From: Pseudomonadota bacterium
GTDB taxonomy: Bacteria > Pseudomonadota > Gammaproteobacteria > Burkholderiales > Burkholderiaceae_E
Reading direction: 5' to 3'
Length of the DNA: 64,000 bases
Assembly (NCBI GenBank): GCA_963204785.1
Contig: CAUJHG010000062.1
Location: 18,054-82,053, forward strand
In this document: one piece after another, positions 20,291 to 30,862 of the stretch
Layout of the letters: each line of letters begins with the position of its first letter
How positions within the stretch are numbered: position 1 is the first letter of the stretch
The notes under the pieces: model-generated
Databases searched by the model: none
Seen by the model: the letters and a program-made list of their open reading frames with translations, nothing else
Told to the model about the DNA's origin: nothing
Position numbers and translations under genes: made by a program

Positions 20291-22042
20291 ATGGACAAGG
20301 TCGATCTCGTCATTCGCGGCGGCACCGTCTACGACGGCACCGGAAGAGCCCCGTTTTCCGCCGACGTCGCGATCGACGCCGGCCGCATCGTGCAGGTCGG
20401 GCAGGTCCTTGCCCGCGGCCGCGAGGAGATCGACGCAAAGGGGCTCATGGTCACTCCGGGCTGGGTCGACATCCACACCCACTACGACGGCCAGATCACC
20501 TGGGACCCGCGCATCACTCCCTCCTCGAACCTGGGCGCGACCACGGTCGTCACCGGCAACTGCGGCGTGGGCTTCGCCCCGGCCCGCCCCGACGACCACG
20601 ACCGGCTGATCCGGCTGATGGAAGGCGTCGAGGACATCCCCGGCGCGGCGCTGCACGAGGGGCTGAGCTGGCAGTGGGAGAGCTTCCCCGAGTACATGGA
20701 CGCGATCGAGCGCCTGCCGCACGACATCGACGTCGCAGTGCAGGTGCCGCACGGCGCACTGCGCGTGTACGTGATGGGCGAGCGCGGAGCACAGCGACAG
20801 CCCGCCAGCGAAGCCGAGATCGAACAGATGCGCGCGCTGGTCCGCGATGCGCTGCGCGCCGGCGCAGTCGGTTTCTCGACCACGCGCACGATGATCCATC
20901 GCACTGCCGACGGCGATCTCACACCCACGGTGCGTGCCGCCGCCGAGGAGATGATCGGGATCGCGAAGGGCGTGCGCGATGCCGGCTCAGGCGTGCTGCA
21001 GGTCGCCTCGGATTTCGCCGACATCGACGAGGAGTTCGAACTGCTGTGCGAACTCACGCGCGTGTCAGGCCAGATGCTCAGCTTCAGTCTCGTGCAGGTC
21101 GACCGGATGCCTGCGAACTGGAAGGCACTGCTCGACCGCCTGGACCGCGCCGTGGCTGCGGGCATCGACATGCGTGCGCAGGTCGCCGCACGACCGGTCG
21201 GACTGATGCTGGGACTGCAGGGATCGGCGCATCCGTTCGTCTCGCGCCCGTCCTACCGCGCGATCATGGACAGGTCGCTCGAGGAACGCGTGACGATCAT
21301 GCGCGACCCGGCCTTCCGCGCGCGCCTGCTGGCCGAGGCGCCCGAGAAGGATCACCCGTTCATCAATTCGCTCGCGGGCGCCTATCACAAGATGTTCGAA
21401 CTGGGCGATCCGCCGAATTACGAGCCCGATCCGAAGGACAGCATCGCCGAACGCGCGAAGGCGCTGGGCGCGAACCCGGACGAACTCGTCTACGACGCGA
21501 TGCTGCGTGACGAAGGCCAGGCCTTCCTGTACTTCCCGATGCAGAACTACTCCGAGGGCAACCTCGAGGTCGTGCGCACGATGCTCGAGAACCCGAACAC
21601 GCTGCGCGGCCTGTCCGACGGGGGCGCACACGTGGGCGCGATCTGCGACGTGAGCATGCCCACGACGATGCTCACGCACTGGTGTCGCGACCGCACCCGC
21701 GGACCGAAGCTCGACCTCGTGCAGGTGATCAAGGCGCAGACCCGTGACACCGCGCGCGCGGTGGGCCTCGAGGACCGCGGCGTGATCGCGCCGGGCTACC
21801 TCGCCGACCTGAACCTGATCGACTTCGACCGGCTGCGCCTGAAGCCGCCGCACATGGTCTACGACCTGCCCACCGGCGCGCGTCGCCTGATGCAGGAGGC
21901 CGAAGGCTATGTCGCGACGATCAAGACGGGTCAGGTGATCTATCGCAACGGGGAGCCGACCGGAGCCCTGCCCGGCAGGCTGGTGCGCGGACGGCAGGCT
22001 GCGCCCTCCCCGGAAGGGAGCCTGCAGGCCGCGACGGCCTGA
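20291..22042 (+). CDS. Amidohydrolase family protein (N-acyl-D-amino-acid deacylase-like)
   Basis: DLVIRGGTVYDGTGRAPFSADVAIDAGRIVQVG...VTPGWVDIHTHYDGQITWDP...SDGGAHVG...GVIAPGYLADLNLID. Confidence 0.92.
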   Translation: MDKVDLVIRGGTVYDGTGRAPFSADVAIDAGRIVQVGQVLARGREEIDAKGLMVTPGWVDIHTHYDGQITWDPRITPSSNLGATTVVTGNCGVGFAPARPDDHDRLIRLMEGVEDIPGAALHEGLSWQWESFPEYMDAIERLPHDIDVAVQVPHGALRVYVMGERGAQRQPASEAEIEQMRALVRDALRAGAVGFSTTRTMIHRTADGDLTPTVRAAAEEMIGIAKGVRDAGSGVLQVASDFADIDEEFELLCELTRVSGQMLSFSLVQVDRMPANWKALLDRLDRAVAAGIDMRAQVAARPVGLMLGLQGSAHPFVSRPSYRAIMDRSLEERVTIMRDPAFRARLLAEAPEKDHPFINSLAGAYHKMFELGDPPNYEPDPKDSIAERAKALGANPDELVYDAMLRDEGQAFLYFPMQNYSEGNLEVVRTMLENPNTLRGLSDGGAHVGAICDVSMPTTMLTHWCRDRTRGPKLDLVQVIKAQTRDTARAVGLEDRGVIAPGYLADLNLIDFDRLRLKPPHMVYDLPTGARRLMQEAEGYVATIKTGQVIYRNGEPTGALPGRLVRGRQAAPSPEGSLQAATA

Positions 22043-22085
22043 CCGCGGCGGCAGCGCTGCGGCGCGCACCGGGGCACACGCAGCG

Positions 22086-22502
22086 CTACGCGGCCCTCGC
22101 CGCGACCAGGGATTTCGTGATCCGCGCAGTGGCGATCGTCGTGTCGCCAACGCGCGCTGCCACGTCCACGAAGGCGAGGCTGCGACCGAGCCGAACGACC
22201 CGTCCGTCGAGCACGACCTGCTCGCCTGCGGCAGCCGAACGCATCACCGACACGTGGAGATCGTGCGTGACCGCGTGCCGCCCGGGATCGAGCTGCGTCA
22301 GCAGGGCCAGCATCGCCACAGCGTCCATCAGGGCGTAGAGCACGCCCCCATGCAGCCCGCCGAAAGCGAGGTGCTGCGCACCCACCTCGAAGGACGCACT
22401 CGCCTGCCCTGGCGCGCAGTGCCGCAAGCCCAGCCCGAGGTGGCGGTGCAGCGCGACCTCGAGGACCTGCTGCTGGCGAGGACAGGGAGAAGTGGGGGGC
22501 AT
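22086..22502 (-). CDS. PaaI-type hotdog thioesterase
   Basis: HLAFGGLHGGVLYALMDAVAMLALLTQLDPGRHAVTHDLHVSVMRSA. Confidence 0.85.
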   Translation of the reverse strand: MPPTSPCPRQQQVLEVALHRHLGLGLRHCAPGQASASFEVGAQHLAFGGLHGGVLYALMDAVAMLALLTQLDPGRHAVTHDLHVSVMRSAAAGEQVVLDGRVVRLGRSLAFVDVAARVGDTTIATARITKSLVAARAA

Positions 22503-22524
22503 CGCGTGGAAGAGCCAGCAAACC

Positions 22525-22617
22525 TGGCGGAGACGGAGGGATTCGAACCCTCGATGCAGTTTTTGGCCGCATGCTCCCTTAGCAGGGGAGTGCCTTCGAC
22601 CTCTCGGCCACGTCTCC
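22525..22617 (-). tRNA. tRNA-Ser (anticodon GCT)
   Basis: Reverse strand GGAGACGTGGCCGAGAGG...CTCCC-CTGCTAA-GGGAG...GGTTCGAATCCCTCCGTCTCCGCCA; long variable arm, encoded CCA. Confidence 0.97.
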
Positions 22618-22716
22618 GGGCTTCGAATTGTTCACTCGATGCCGGCTCGGGGCGAATTGTATCCGAAAAAAACGCGGGCCCCGTTCATCGGCGTCCGCGC
22701 GCATCGCTGGGCAGGA

Positions 22717-23913
22717 TCAGTACGTGATCGGCGGCGTGATCGGCACGAACTTGCCGCCCCTGGCCTGCATGATCATCGTGGCGCGCACGCCGAGGCGCTC
22801 GGTCTCGCTGAAGCTCACCGGCGAGGCGGCGAAGCTCGTCGTCCAGTTGCGCACCTTCTCCAGCCCCTTGACCAGGCTGTCGACGGTGAGGTCGCGGCCG
22901 GCGTTCTTCGCGCCTTCGGCGAACAGCATCACGCTGGTGTAGCCGAAGATGATCCCGTCCTCCGGGTGCTTGCCGTGCCTGGCCTTGTAGCGCTCGACCA
23001 CGGCCCTGGCCGCCGGCGGCTGCTCGGCGGCGTCCAGCGGCAGGAACTGCGACTGGCCGTAGAGCCCTTCCATGGTCTCGGCGCCGGCGATCGTGAAGAT
23101 CGCGGAGTTGGTGCCGGCGACGTTGACCATCATGTCCACCGGCCATCCCTGCTTGCGCGCCTCCATCTTGGCGGCGGCGGTCTCGCGCACGATGGTGCCG
23201 AGGATGACGACGTCGACCCCGGCCGCCTTGAGCCGCGCGACCTGCGAGGAGTAGTCGATCGCGCCGCGCTTGTAGCTCGCGCGCTCGACGACGGTCAGCC
23301 CGTGCACCTTCAGTTGTTCCTCGGCGGCGCGCAGCACGTTCAGGCCGGTCTCGTCATCCTGGTACAGGACTCCGAACTTGCGCTTGCCCAGCTTCTCGTA
23401 GGCCCACTTCACCTGGGCGCGCACCTGTTCGCCGTAGGGCGACGAAAGCCCGAACTTGAGCTTGTGGAAAGGCGTGTAGGTGAAGTCCGCCGGGGTTCCA
23501 GGGAACAGCAGCGGCACCCCGCGCTCGAGGATCATCGGCATCGACGCCTGGGTGGGTGCGGTGCCCAGCGGGGCGACCATCGCGAACACCTTGTCCTGCG
23601 TCAGCAGCTTCTGGGTGGCGAGCACCGCCTTCTTCGGATCGAATGAGGTGTCCTCGACCACCAGGCGCAGCTTGCGGCCGTGGATTCCGCCCGCGGCGTT
23701 GATGTCCTCGACCGCCAGCACCATGCCGTCGCGCAGCGGCACGCCCAGCGCAGCCACAGGACCGCTGAGGTCCTGGTGGGTGCCGATCACGATCTCGTTG
23801 TCGGTGACGCCCTGGGTGCCCTGCGCGACTGCGGCAGCAGGGACGGCGGCAGCGATCGCGGCGCCGAGGGCAAGCGCGCGCAGGCGCGTGCCGGTGTTGT
23901 GAAGGGGTTTCAT
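22717..23913 (-). CDS. Branched-chain amino acid ABC transporter substrate-binding protein
   Basis: Signal peptide then GVTDNEIVIGTHQDLSGPVAALGVPLRDGMVLAVEDINAAGGIHGRKLRLVVEDTSFDP. Confidence 0.93.
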   Translation of the reverse strand: MKPLHNTGTRLRALALGAAIAAAVPAAAVAQGTQGVTDNEIVIGTHQDLSGPVAALGVPLRDGMVLAVEDINAAGGIHGRKLRLVVEDTSFDPKKAVLATQKLLTQDKVFAMVAPLGTAPTQASMPMILERGVPLLFPGTPADFTYTPFHKLKFGLSSPYGEQVRAQVKWAYEKLGKRKFGVLYQDDETGLNVLRAAEEQLKVHGLTVVERASYKRGAIDYSSQVARLKAAGVDVVILGTIVRETAAAKMEARKQGWPVDMMVNVAGTNSAIFTIAGAETMEGLYGQSQFLPLDAAEQPPAARAVVERYKARHGKHPEDGIIFGYTSVMLFAEGAKNAGRDLTVDSLVKGLEKVRNWTTSFAASPVSFSETERLGVRATMIMQARGGKFVPITPPITY

Positions 23914-24042
23914 CAGGTCTCCTCGTCGGTTGGCGCGATGCGCGGGCCCGCGGGCGGGCCGTGCATCGTCGACGGGGAGTCTGGCATCCGCATGGCTGCT
24001 CGCGCAAGGCGGCGGCGTTGCGGATTCCGGCAGAGAGGAGGC

Positions 24043-25299
24043 TCAGGCGTCCTGGTGATCGAGCCCGAAGGACTTGTGCAGGGCGCGCACCGCGAGCTCC
24101 ATGTACTTGTCCTCGATGATCACGGAGATCTTGATCTCGCTGGTGGAGATCATCTGGATGTTGATGCCCTCCTCCGACAGCGTGCGGAACATCAGGCTGG
24201 CGATGCCGACGTGCGAGCGCATGCCCATTCCGACCACCGAAACCTTGGCGATCTTCAGGTCGCCGGTGATGGCCCCGGCCTGGATCGCATCCTTCACCCT
24301 GGCGTCGAGCACCGCGAGCGCCTTCTGGTACTCGTTGCGGTGCACCGTGAAGGAGAAGTCGGTCATCCCCGCCTCGCTGGCGTTCTGGATGATCATGTCG
24401 ACGTCGATGTTGGCGTCGGCCACCGGGCCGAGGATCTGATAGGCGATGCCCGGGCGGTCCGGTACGCGGCTGACGGTGATCTTGGCTTCGTCGCGGTTGA
24501 ATGCGATCCCGGAGATGGCCGCCTTTTCCATGCTTTGGTCTTCCTCGAAGGTGATCAGGGTGCCTGACTGCGCTTCCTCGTCCAGAGGAATGTCGGGCGA
24601 CGTGAGGCTCGAGAGCACCCGCGTCCTGACCTTGTACTTGCCGGCGAACTCGACCGCGCGGATCTGCAGCACCTTCGATCCGAGGCTGGCCATCTCGAGC
24701 ATCTCCTCGACGGTCACCTTCTCCAGCCGACAGGCCTCGGGAACGATGCGCGGATCGGTGGTGTAGACGCCGTCGACGTCGGTGTAGATCAGGCACTCAT
24801 CGGCGCCCAGGGCAGCCGCCATCGCCACCGCAGAAGTGTCGGAGCCGCCGCGGCCCAGCGTCGTGATGTTGCCCTCGGGATCGACGCCCTGGAAGCCCGT
24901 GACGATCACCACCCTGCCGGCGGCGAGGTCTGCATTGACCCGCGACGCGTCGATCGACTCGATGCGTGCCTTCGTGTATGCGGCATCGGTGCGCACCGGC
25001 ACCTGCCAGCCTGCGTAGCTGACGGCGTCCACCCCGAGCGACTTCAGCGCCATCGCGAGCAGCCCCACCGAGACCTGCTCGCCGGTCGCGGCGATCATGT
25101 CGAGTTCGCGCGCATCGGGCTGTTCCTGGATCTCCCGGGCGAGTCCGATCAGGCGGTTGGTCTCTCCGGCCATCGCCGAGGGAACGACGACCATGCGCCG
25201 GCCGGCAGCGTGCCACTTGGCCACGCGCTTCGCGACGTTCTTGATGCGCTCGGTGGAGCCCATCGAGGTGCCGCCGTACTTGTGAACGATCAGGGACAT
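24043..25299 (-). CDS. lysC: Aspartate kinase
   Basis: MSLIVHKYGGTSMGSTERIKNVAKRV...TLGRGGSDTSAVAMAAALGADECLIYTDVDGVYTTDPRIV plus two ACT domains. Confidence 0.97.
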   Translation of the reverse strand: MSLIVHKYGGTSMGSTERIKNVAKRVAKWHAAGRRMVVVPSAMAGETNRLIGLAREIQEQPDARELDMIAATGEQVSVGLLAMALKSLGVDAVSYAGWQVPVRTDAAYTKARIESIDASRVNADLAAGRVVIVTGFQGVDPEGNITTLGRGGSDTSAVAMAAALGADECLIYTDVDGVYTTDPRIVPEACRLEKVTVEEMLEMASLGSKVLQIRAVEFAGKYKVRTRVLSSLTSPDIPLDEEAQSGTLITFEEDQSMEKAAISGIAFNRDEAKITVSRVPDRPGIAYQILGPVADANIDVDMIIQNASEAGMTDFSFTVHRNEYQKALAVLDARVKDAIQAGAITGDLKIAKVSVVGMGMRSHVGIASLMFRTLSEEGINIQMISTSEIKISVIIEDKYMELAVRALHKSFGLDHQDA

Positions 25300-25314
25300 G
25301 ATTGCTCGGGGGTG

Positions 25315-25335
25315 CCCGGAAGATGAGCTTCCGGG
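25315..25335 (-). promoter_or_regulatory. Perfect 8-bp hairpin CCCGGAAG-CTCAT-CTTCCGGG in lysC leader / tilS 3' region
   Basis: Inverted repeat between the tilS stop and lysC start. Confidence 0.55.
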
Positions 25336-25366
25336 ACCGGGCCGTCGGATTCGCGGAAAACTTGGG

Positions 25367-25372
25367 ATTATA
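25367..25372 (-). promoter_or_regulatory. Putative lysC -10 element TATAAT overlapping the tilS stop codon
   Basis: Minus strand GGTCGGGTATAATCCC; tilS TAA stop is inside the hexamer. Confidence 0.5.
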
Positions 25373-26807
25373 CCCGACCTGGCTGCCAGCGAAGACGTAC
25401 GCAAGGCCCTTGCGACGGCCATTCGCTGCTGCGATCCATGCCGATGCCGGCGGCAAAGAGGATGCGCTCGCCATGCTGCAGCAGCGGCAGTCCGGGGCGC
25501 TCCCAGGCAGGCACGCCCTGCTCCTGCCAGAGGTTCTTCAGGGTGCGCTGCCGCGCCTTCGGATGTGGCCGAAGCCGCGCGCCGGGCCAGGGCCGGCGCA
25601 GGGCGAGCGAGCGCCCCAGCAGCCACTGGGCGCTCACGCCGTCGGCTGCCTCGTCGAAGTGGAGCCGCCCGTCGAAACCCGGCAGTTGCAGGCTGGCCTC
25701 GCCGCGCCAGATCACCGAGGCATCGCGATCGGGCGCGCGGGCCGAAGGCGGGTCCGTGGCCGGCGGCCCGGGCAGCGTACGCGCTGGTGCGCGCGTGGCA
25801 TGCAGGGCACGGCGGTGGCGTCGCAGCAGCATCCCGTCATGCGCGACGCAGGCATAAGGCCCTGCGGACAGCAGCAGCTGGGCCTCGATCACGCGCAGGC
25901 GCGCCTGTGTCGGAGGCCGCAGGCCGAGCTCGCCGATCCAGCACCTGAGCGCGACGGCGCGGCGTGGCGCCGGCAGCATGGCCAGCAGATCGGCATCGAT
26001 GGGTGCAACGCCTGCGGCGCCCTCGGCCCGCGTGTCGATCCGGGCGCGGGCCAGGTCGATCTGCGCGAGCGCATGGACCGCCGCGCGTGCATCGTCGAGC
26101 CGGGCGGCGAACTGCAGCAGATTGGCCCTGAAATGCGGCGCCACCGCGTCGATCGCCGGCAGCGCCTGGTGGCGAAACGCGTTGCGCAGGTGGGAAGGAT
26201 CGAGGTTGCTGGGATCCTCGATCCAGTCCAGCGCGTGACGCTGCGCGTACGCACGCAAGGTGTCGCGGGGCAAGCCGAGCAGCGGTCGCAGCAGGGTGAC
26301 GCCCTCGCGCTGCTGGAGTGCGCGGATCCCCTCCAGACCATCGATGCCGGTGCCGCGCGCGATGCGCATCAGCAGCGTCTCGACCTGATCGTCCGCATGG
26401 TGCGCGGTGAGCAGGACGCCAGCGCCGAGCCGCAGCGCCGCCGCACAGCAGGTCTCGTAGCGGCGATCGCGCGCCCAGGCTTCGACGCTCGCCGCAGGCA
26501 TCGTCGGCGGTGCGAGCCGGTGGCTCTCGAAGGCGACGCCCAAGGCCGCGGCGACCCGGGCACAGTGCGCGGGCCAGGCGTCCGCCGCCGGCTGCAGGCC
26601 ATGGTGCACGTGGATCGCACGGACGCGCGCTGCACCGAGCGCAGCGGCGGCGGCGTGCAGCAGCACGGTGGAGTCCAGGCCGCCACTGAACGCGACCGCG
26701 GCCACGACTGGGGCCGGCAACGCGGCCCCCGGGGCTGCATCGAGCGCCCGGACGAGCGCCTCGACGACGGGCTCAGCGTCCTTCGCCGATCTCCTTGAAC
26801 TTCCCAT
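25368..26807 (-). CDS. tilS: tRNA(Ile)-lysidine synthetase
   Basis: [24 protein letters not shown]-loop, [29 protein letters not shown]. Confidence 0.95.
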   Translation of the reverse strand: MGSSRRSAKDAEPVVEALVRALDAAPGAALPAPVVAAVAFSGGLDSTVLLHAAAAALGAARVRAIHVHHGLQPAADAWPAHCARVAAALGVAFESHRLAPPTMPAASVEAWARDRRYETCCAAALRLGAGVLLTAHHADDQVETLLMRIARGTGIDGLEGIRALQQREGVTLLRPLLGLPRDTLRAYAQRHALDWIEDPSNLDPSHLRNAFRHQALPAIDAVAPHFRANLLQFAARLDDARAAVHALAQIDLARARIDTRAEGAAGVAPIDADLLAMLPAPRRAVALRCWIGELGLRPPTQARLRVIEAQLLLSAGPYACVAHDGMLLRRHRRALHATRAPARTLPGPPATDPPSARAPDRDASVIWRGEASLQLPGFDGRLHFDEAADGVSAQWLLGRSLALRRPWPGARLRPHPKARQRTLKNLWQEQGVPAWERPGLPLLQHGERILFAAGIGMDRSSEWPSQGPCVRLRWQPGRV

Positions 26808-27747
26808 AGGCCATCAGCCGCTCGTGCCGCTGCCGGACCAGGTCGCCGGGCGTGACATTCTGGAACTGGCGCAGCGCATCACCGAGCGCGCGACGCAGGA
26901 ACTGCATCATCTGCGCCGGCGCGCGATGCGCGCCGCCTACCGGTTCGTTGACGATGCGATCGACCAGTCCCAGCGCCTTGAGGCGGTGCGCAGTGATGCC
27001 GAGGATCTCGGCAGCGTCGGGGGCCTTGTTCTGTCCGCCCTTCCAGAGGATCGCCGCGCAGCCCTCGGGCGAGATCACCGACAGCACCGCGTACTGCAGC
27101 ATCAGCGTGAGATCCGAGACGGCGATCGCGAGCGCGCCACCCGAGCCGCCCTCTCCGATGATCGTGGTGATGATCGGCACGCGCAGCGCGGCCATCTCGT
27201 AGAGATTGCGGCCGATCGCCTCGGACTGGCCGCGCTCCTCCGCGCCGACTCCCGGGAAGGCGCCGGGGGTGTCGACGAAGGTGAACACCGGCATGCCGAA
27301 CTTCTCGGCGGTCTTCATCAGGCGCAGCGCCTTGCGATAGCCCTCGGGGCGCGGCATTCCGAAGTTGCGATGACCGCGCTCGCGCGTGTCACGCCCCTTC
27401 TGGTGACCGATGACCATGCACGGCTGGCCATTGAAGCGGGCCAGCCCGCCGACGATCGCCGGGTCATCGGCGAAGCAGCGATCGCCATGAAGTTCGTGGA
27501 AATCCGTGAACAGCGCAGCGACGTAGTCCAGCGTGTAGGGCCGCTGCGGATGACGGGCCACCAGCGCAACCTGCCAGGGAGAGAGCTTCGCGTACGTCTC
27601 CTTGACGAGGGCCTGGCTCTTCTTCTGCAGGCGCTCGATCTCGTCGGCGATGTCCACCGCCGACTCACCCTGCACGAACCGCAGCGAATCGATCTTCTGC
27701 TCGAGGTCTGCAATGGGCTGTTCGAAGTCAAGGAAAGTGGTTTTCAT
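26773..27747 (-). CDS. accA: Acetyl-CoA carboxylase carboxyltransferase subunit alpha
   Basis: [23 protein letters not shown]...[37 protein letters not shown]. Confidence 0.97.
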   Translation of the reverse strand: MKTTFLDFEQPIADLEQKIDSLRFVQGESAVDIADEIERLQKKSQALVKETYAKLSPWQVALVARHPQRPYTLDYVAALFTDFHELHGDRCFADDPAIVGGLARFNGQPCMVIGHQKGRDTRERGHRNFGMPRPEGYRKALRLMKTAEKFGMPVFTFVDTPGAFPGVGAEERGQSEAIGRNLYEMAALRVPIITTIIGEGGSGGALAIAVSDLTLMLQYAVLSVISPEGCAAILWKGGQNKAPDAAEILGITAHRLKALGLVDRIVNEPVGGAHRAPAQMMQFLRRALGDALRQFQNVTPGDLVRQRHERLMAYGKFKEIGEGR

Positions 27748-27899
27748 CGAATCTCCGGGACTGCGGGCGGTACGCGGGAAGCCGCCGGCGCGCATCGTAA
27801 CGCCGGCGGCGCGGACTGTCGATTCCCGCGACCGCCCGGCGGACCTGCGGCAATCACTGGCGCGCGGGACCGCTCACGGCCTGCGCGCGCCGCCCGCGT

Positions 27900-28568
27900 T
27901 CAGTAGACGACCGGCACCGCCTCGGTGCTGCGCCACAGATACCAGGTGGCCACGGTGCGCCAGGGCCGCCAGCGTTCGCCGAGCGCCGCGGCAGCCACCC
28001 GCACTGCCCGCCCGGGCGGCGCGCCGGACGGACCTGTCGGCGCCGGCAGGTGCTCCGGGTAGTGCCGCTGCAGCGCGCGCAGCACCGCGAGATCGTCGGT
28101 CGGCAGGACATCGGGGCGCAGCAGGTTGAAGATCAGGAACATCTCCGCGGTCCAGCGGCCGATGCCGCGCACCGCGACCAGTTCCGCGATGATCGCCTCG
28201 TCGTCGAGCTGCGGCCAGTGCGACGGGTCGACCGCACCCTGGTGGAAACTGCTTGCGAGATCCTTCAGGTACTCCGCCTTGCGCTGCGAGAGCCCGACAC
28301 CCGCCAGGGTGGACACGCGCATGCGCGAGACGCGGGCCGGAGTGACCTCGCGCGCCGCCCTGGCGAAGCGGTCCCAGACGGCCTGTGCGGCCTTCACCGA
28401 GATCTGCTGCGCGACGATCGAGCGCGCCAGCGTCTGGAAGGGATCGCCGCGCGGCACGGGGTGCGTATCGGCCCGCGCTGCGATCAGGGCCGCCATCACC
28501 GGGTCGGCCTCGGCCAGCCAGGCACAGGCCTGCGCCCAGTAGGCCGGCGGCGGCACTTGTGCGTTCAC
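27900..28568 (-). CDS. DNA-3-methyladenine glycosylase II (AlkA-like, HhH-GPD)
   Basis: SIVAQQISVKAAQAVWDRF...LVAVRGIGRWTAEMFLIFNLLRPDVLPTDDLAV; GTG start. Confidence 0.92.
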   Translation of the reverse strand: MNAQVPPPAYWAQACAWLAEADPVMAALIAARADTHPVPRGDPFQTLARSIVAQQISVKAAQAVWDRFARAAREVTPARVSRMRVSTLAGVGLSQRKAEYLKDLASSFHQGAVDPSHWPQLDDEAIIAELVAVRGIGRWTAEMFLIFNLLRPDVLPTDDLAVLRALQRHYPEHLPAPTGPSGAPPGRAVRVAAAALGERWRPWRTVATWYLWRSTEAVPVVY

Positions 28569-28590
28569 CGGCTTCTCCTGCGTGGGCGCC

Positions 28591-29997
28591 TCAGACACGG
28601 CGCCAGGTGGTGCCTGCCGGGCCGTCCTCGAGGACGATCCCTTCGGCGAGCAGTTCGGCGCGGATGCGGTCGGCCTGCGTGAAGTCGCGCGCCTTCTTCG
28701 CGGCGGCACGCGCCGCCACCGCCTGCTCGATGCGCTCGTCGTCGCCGGCGCGGGCCTGCGCGGCATCGCTGCCCAGCAGGCCGCTGCGGCGCGCCTGCAC
28801 CGGGTCGCGGCCGAGCAGTCCGAGCACGCCCGCGAGCCCGCGCAACTGCGCCTCCAGGGCAGGCTCGCCGCTGCGGTTGAGCTCGGTGGCGAGTTCGAAC
28901 AGCACCGACAGCGCCACCGGCGTGTTGAAGTCGTCGTCCATCGCGTCGCGGAAGCGGCGCGCCGGTCCGGTCGACCAGTCGATTGCCGCCGGCGAGGCGT
29001 CGCCGGCGAACCCGGCGCTCAGCGCGTTGTAGAGCCGCAGCAGACTCGCGCGCGCATCCTCGAGGTGCGCGTCGGAGTAGTTCAGCGGGCTGCGATAGTG
29101 CGCGCGCAGGATGAACAGTCGCACCACCTCGGCGTCGAAGCTGCGCAGCACCTCGCGGATCGTGAAGAAGTTGCCCAGCGACTTCGACATCTTCTCGTCG
29201 TCGACCCGCACGAAGCCGTTGTGCATCCAGTAGCGCACGAAGGTGCAGCCGAGCGCGCCTTCGCTCTGCGCGATCTCGTTCTCGTGGTGGGGAAACTGCA
29301 GATCGGCGCCGCCGCCGTGGATGTCCAGCGTGCTGCCCAGCAGCGAGGTGGACATCGCGGAGCACTCGATGTGCCAGCCAGGCCTTCCGACGCCGAACGG
29401 CGAGGCCCACTTCGCCTCGTCGGGCTCCTGCGGCTTGGCCGCCTTCCACAGGACGAAGTCGAGCGGGTCCTGCTTGGCATCGTCCACCGACACCCTCTCG
29501 CCGGCGCGCAGGTCGTCGAGCGACTTGCCCGAAAGCCGGCCATAGCCATCGAAGCGTCGCACCGCGAAGTTGACGTCGCCATCGGACGCCCGGTACGCAT
29601 AGCCGCGCTCCTCGAGCAGCCCGATCAGCCCGAGCATCTGGGGGACGAAGTCGGTTGCACGCGGCTCGTGGTCCGGCGGCTGCACGCCCAGCGCACGCTC
29701 GTCCTCGTGCATGTGGTCGATGAAGCGCGTGGTCAGGGCGCGGATCGTCTCGCCGTTGTCCACCGCGCGCCGGATGATCTTGTCGTCGATGTCGGTGATG
29801 TTGCGGACGTAGGTGACCTGCCAGCCGCTCGTGCGCAGCCAGCGCTGGACCACATCGAAGACCACGAGCACGCGGGCGTGTCCGATGTGGCAGTAGTCGT
29901 AGACGGTCATGCCGCAGACGTACATCCGCACGCGGCCGGGCTCCAGCGGAACGAAGTCTTCCTTCTGCCGGGTGAGGGAGTTGTGGATTCGGAGCAT
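28591..29997 (-). CDS. cysS: Cysteinyl-tRNA synthetase
   Basis: [43 protein letters not shown]...[16 protein letters not shown]. Confidence 0.97.
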   Translation of the reverse strand: MLRIHNSLTRQKEDFVPLEPGRVRMYVCGMTVYDYCHIGHARVLVVFDVVQRWLRTSGWQVTYVRNITDIDDKIIRRAVDNGETIRALTTRFIDHMHEDERALGVQPPDHEPRATDFVPQMLGLIGLLEERGYAYRASDGDVNFAVRRFDGYGRLSGKSLDDLRAGERVSVDDAKQDPLDFVLWKAAKPQEPDEAKWASPFGVGRPGWHIECSAMSTSLLGSTLDIHGGGADLQFPHHENEIAQSEGALGCTFVRYWMHNGFVRVDDEKMSKSLGNFFTIREVLRSFDAEVVRLFILRAHYRSPLNYSDAHLEDARASLLRLYNALSAGFAGDASPAAIDWSTGPARRFRDAMDDDFNTPVALSVLFELATELNRSGEPALEAQLRGLAGVLGLLGRDPVQARRSGLLGSDAAQARAGDDERIEQAVAARAAAKKARDFTQADRIRAELLAEGIVLEDGPAGTTWRRV

Positions 29998-30084
29998 GAA
30001 GCGGACGTGGCGGCGACGTCGGCCGCTGCCGGCACCCGCGGCAACCGCTGCCGGCGCGCGAGGCGGCCGCGCCGGGTGGATTGC

Positions 30085-30090
30085 TAGAAT
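30085..30090 (+). promoter_or_regulatory. -10-like TAGAAT immediately upstream of TPR gene
   Basis: TTGCTAGAATGGCGCGATG, only 6 nt before the ATG. Confidence 0.35.
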
Positions 30091-30096
30091 GGCGCG

Positions 30097-30762
30097 ATGA
30101 AAACCAGTATAGCACCGGGGTCACGGCGCATCCTCGGCACGGCAGCCGTCCTCTGGATGGCGCTGGCGGGCGGCACGGCTGCGCTTGCGCAGTCGGCGCA
30201 GGGCGCGTCCGCGCCTTCCGCGCAGGCCCCGGCCTCCGCTGCAGCCGCCCCGCCGCAGCAGTCCGACCCCAGGCGGGTCTCGGCACTGGTCAGCCAGGTG
30301 CATGCACTGCGCAAGGAGGGCAGGACCGCGCAGGCGCTCGAAGCGCTCGAGGCTGCCCTGAAGAGCGCGCCGCGCGACGCGCAGTTGCGCTTCCTGTACG
30401 GCGTCACCGTGGCCGAAGCCGGCCGGCGCGACGATGCGATCGCGATCTTCGAGTCGCTGGTGGCCGACTTCCCCGAACTTCCCGAACCGTACAACAACCT
30501 GGCAGTGATGCACGCGGCCGCCGGCGAGCTCGACCGGGCCCGCGCCGCCCTCGAGAACGCGGTGCGCGCCCTGCCCGGCTATGCGCTCGCCCACGAGAAC
30601 CTCGGCGACCTCTACCTTAGGCTCGCGGTCCGTTCCTGGGAACGCGCCGAACAGGCCGACCCGGGCAATCGCAGCGCGGCGGCCAGGCTTGCGCTCGCGC
30701 GCGAACTGGTCCAGCGCATCACGCCAGCGCCTGCATCGAACGCAACTCCCGCCCGCAATTGA
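30097..30762 (+). CDS. Tetratricopeptide-repeat exported protein
   Basis: Signal-like N-terminus and TPR units ([79 protein letters not shown]). Confidence 0.85.
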   Translation: MKTSIAPGSRRILGTAAVLWMALAGGTAALAQSAQGASAPSAQAPASAAAAPPQQSDPRRVSALVSQVHALRKEGRTAQALEALEAALKSAPRDAQLRFLYGVTVAEAGRRDDAIAIFESLVADFPELPEPYNNLAVMHAAAGELDRARAALENAVRALPGYALAHENLGDLYLRLAVRSWERAEQADPGNRSAAARLALARELVQRITPAPASNATPARN

Positions 30763-30862
30763 ACCTGAACCGCGTGCGCGTCCCGCGCGCCCGCCACCTC
30801 ACGGCAGGCGCGCCTGCGCAATCCGACCCACATCCGAGCCACCCCTCTGACGGAGCATTCCA

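Noticed and set aside
22525-22617. tRNA-Ser as a genomic-island attachment site
   Set aside because: No integrase gene and no recognisable duplicate of the tRNA 3' end seen in the window.
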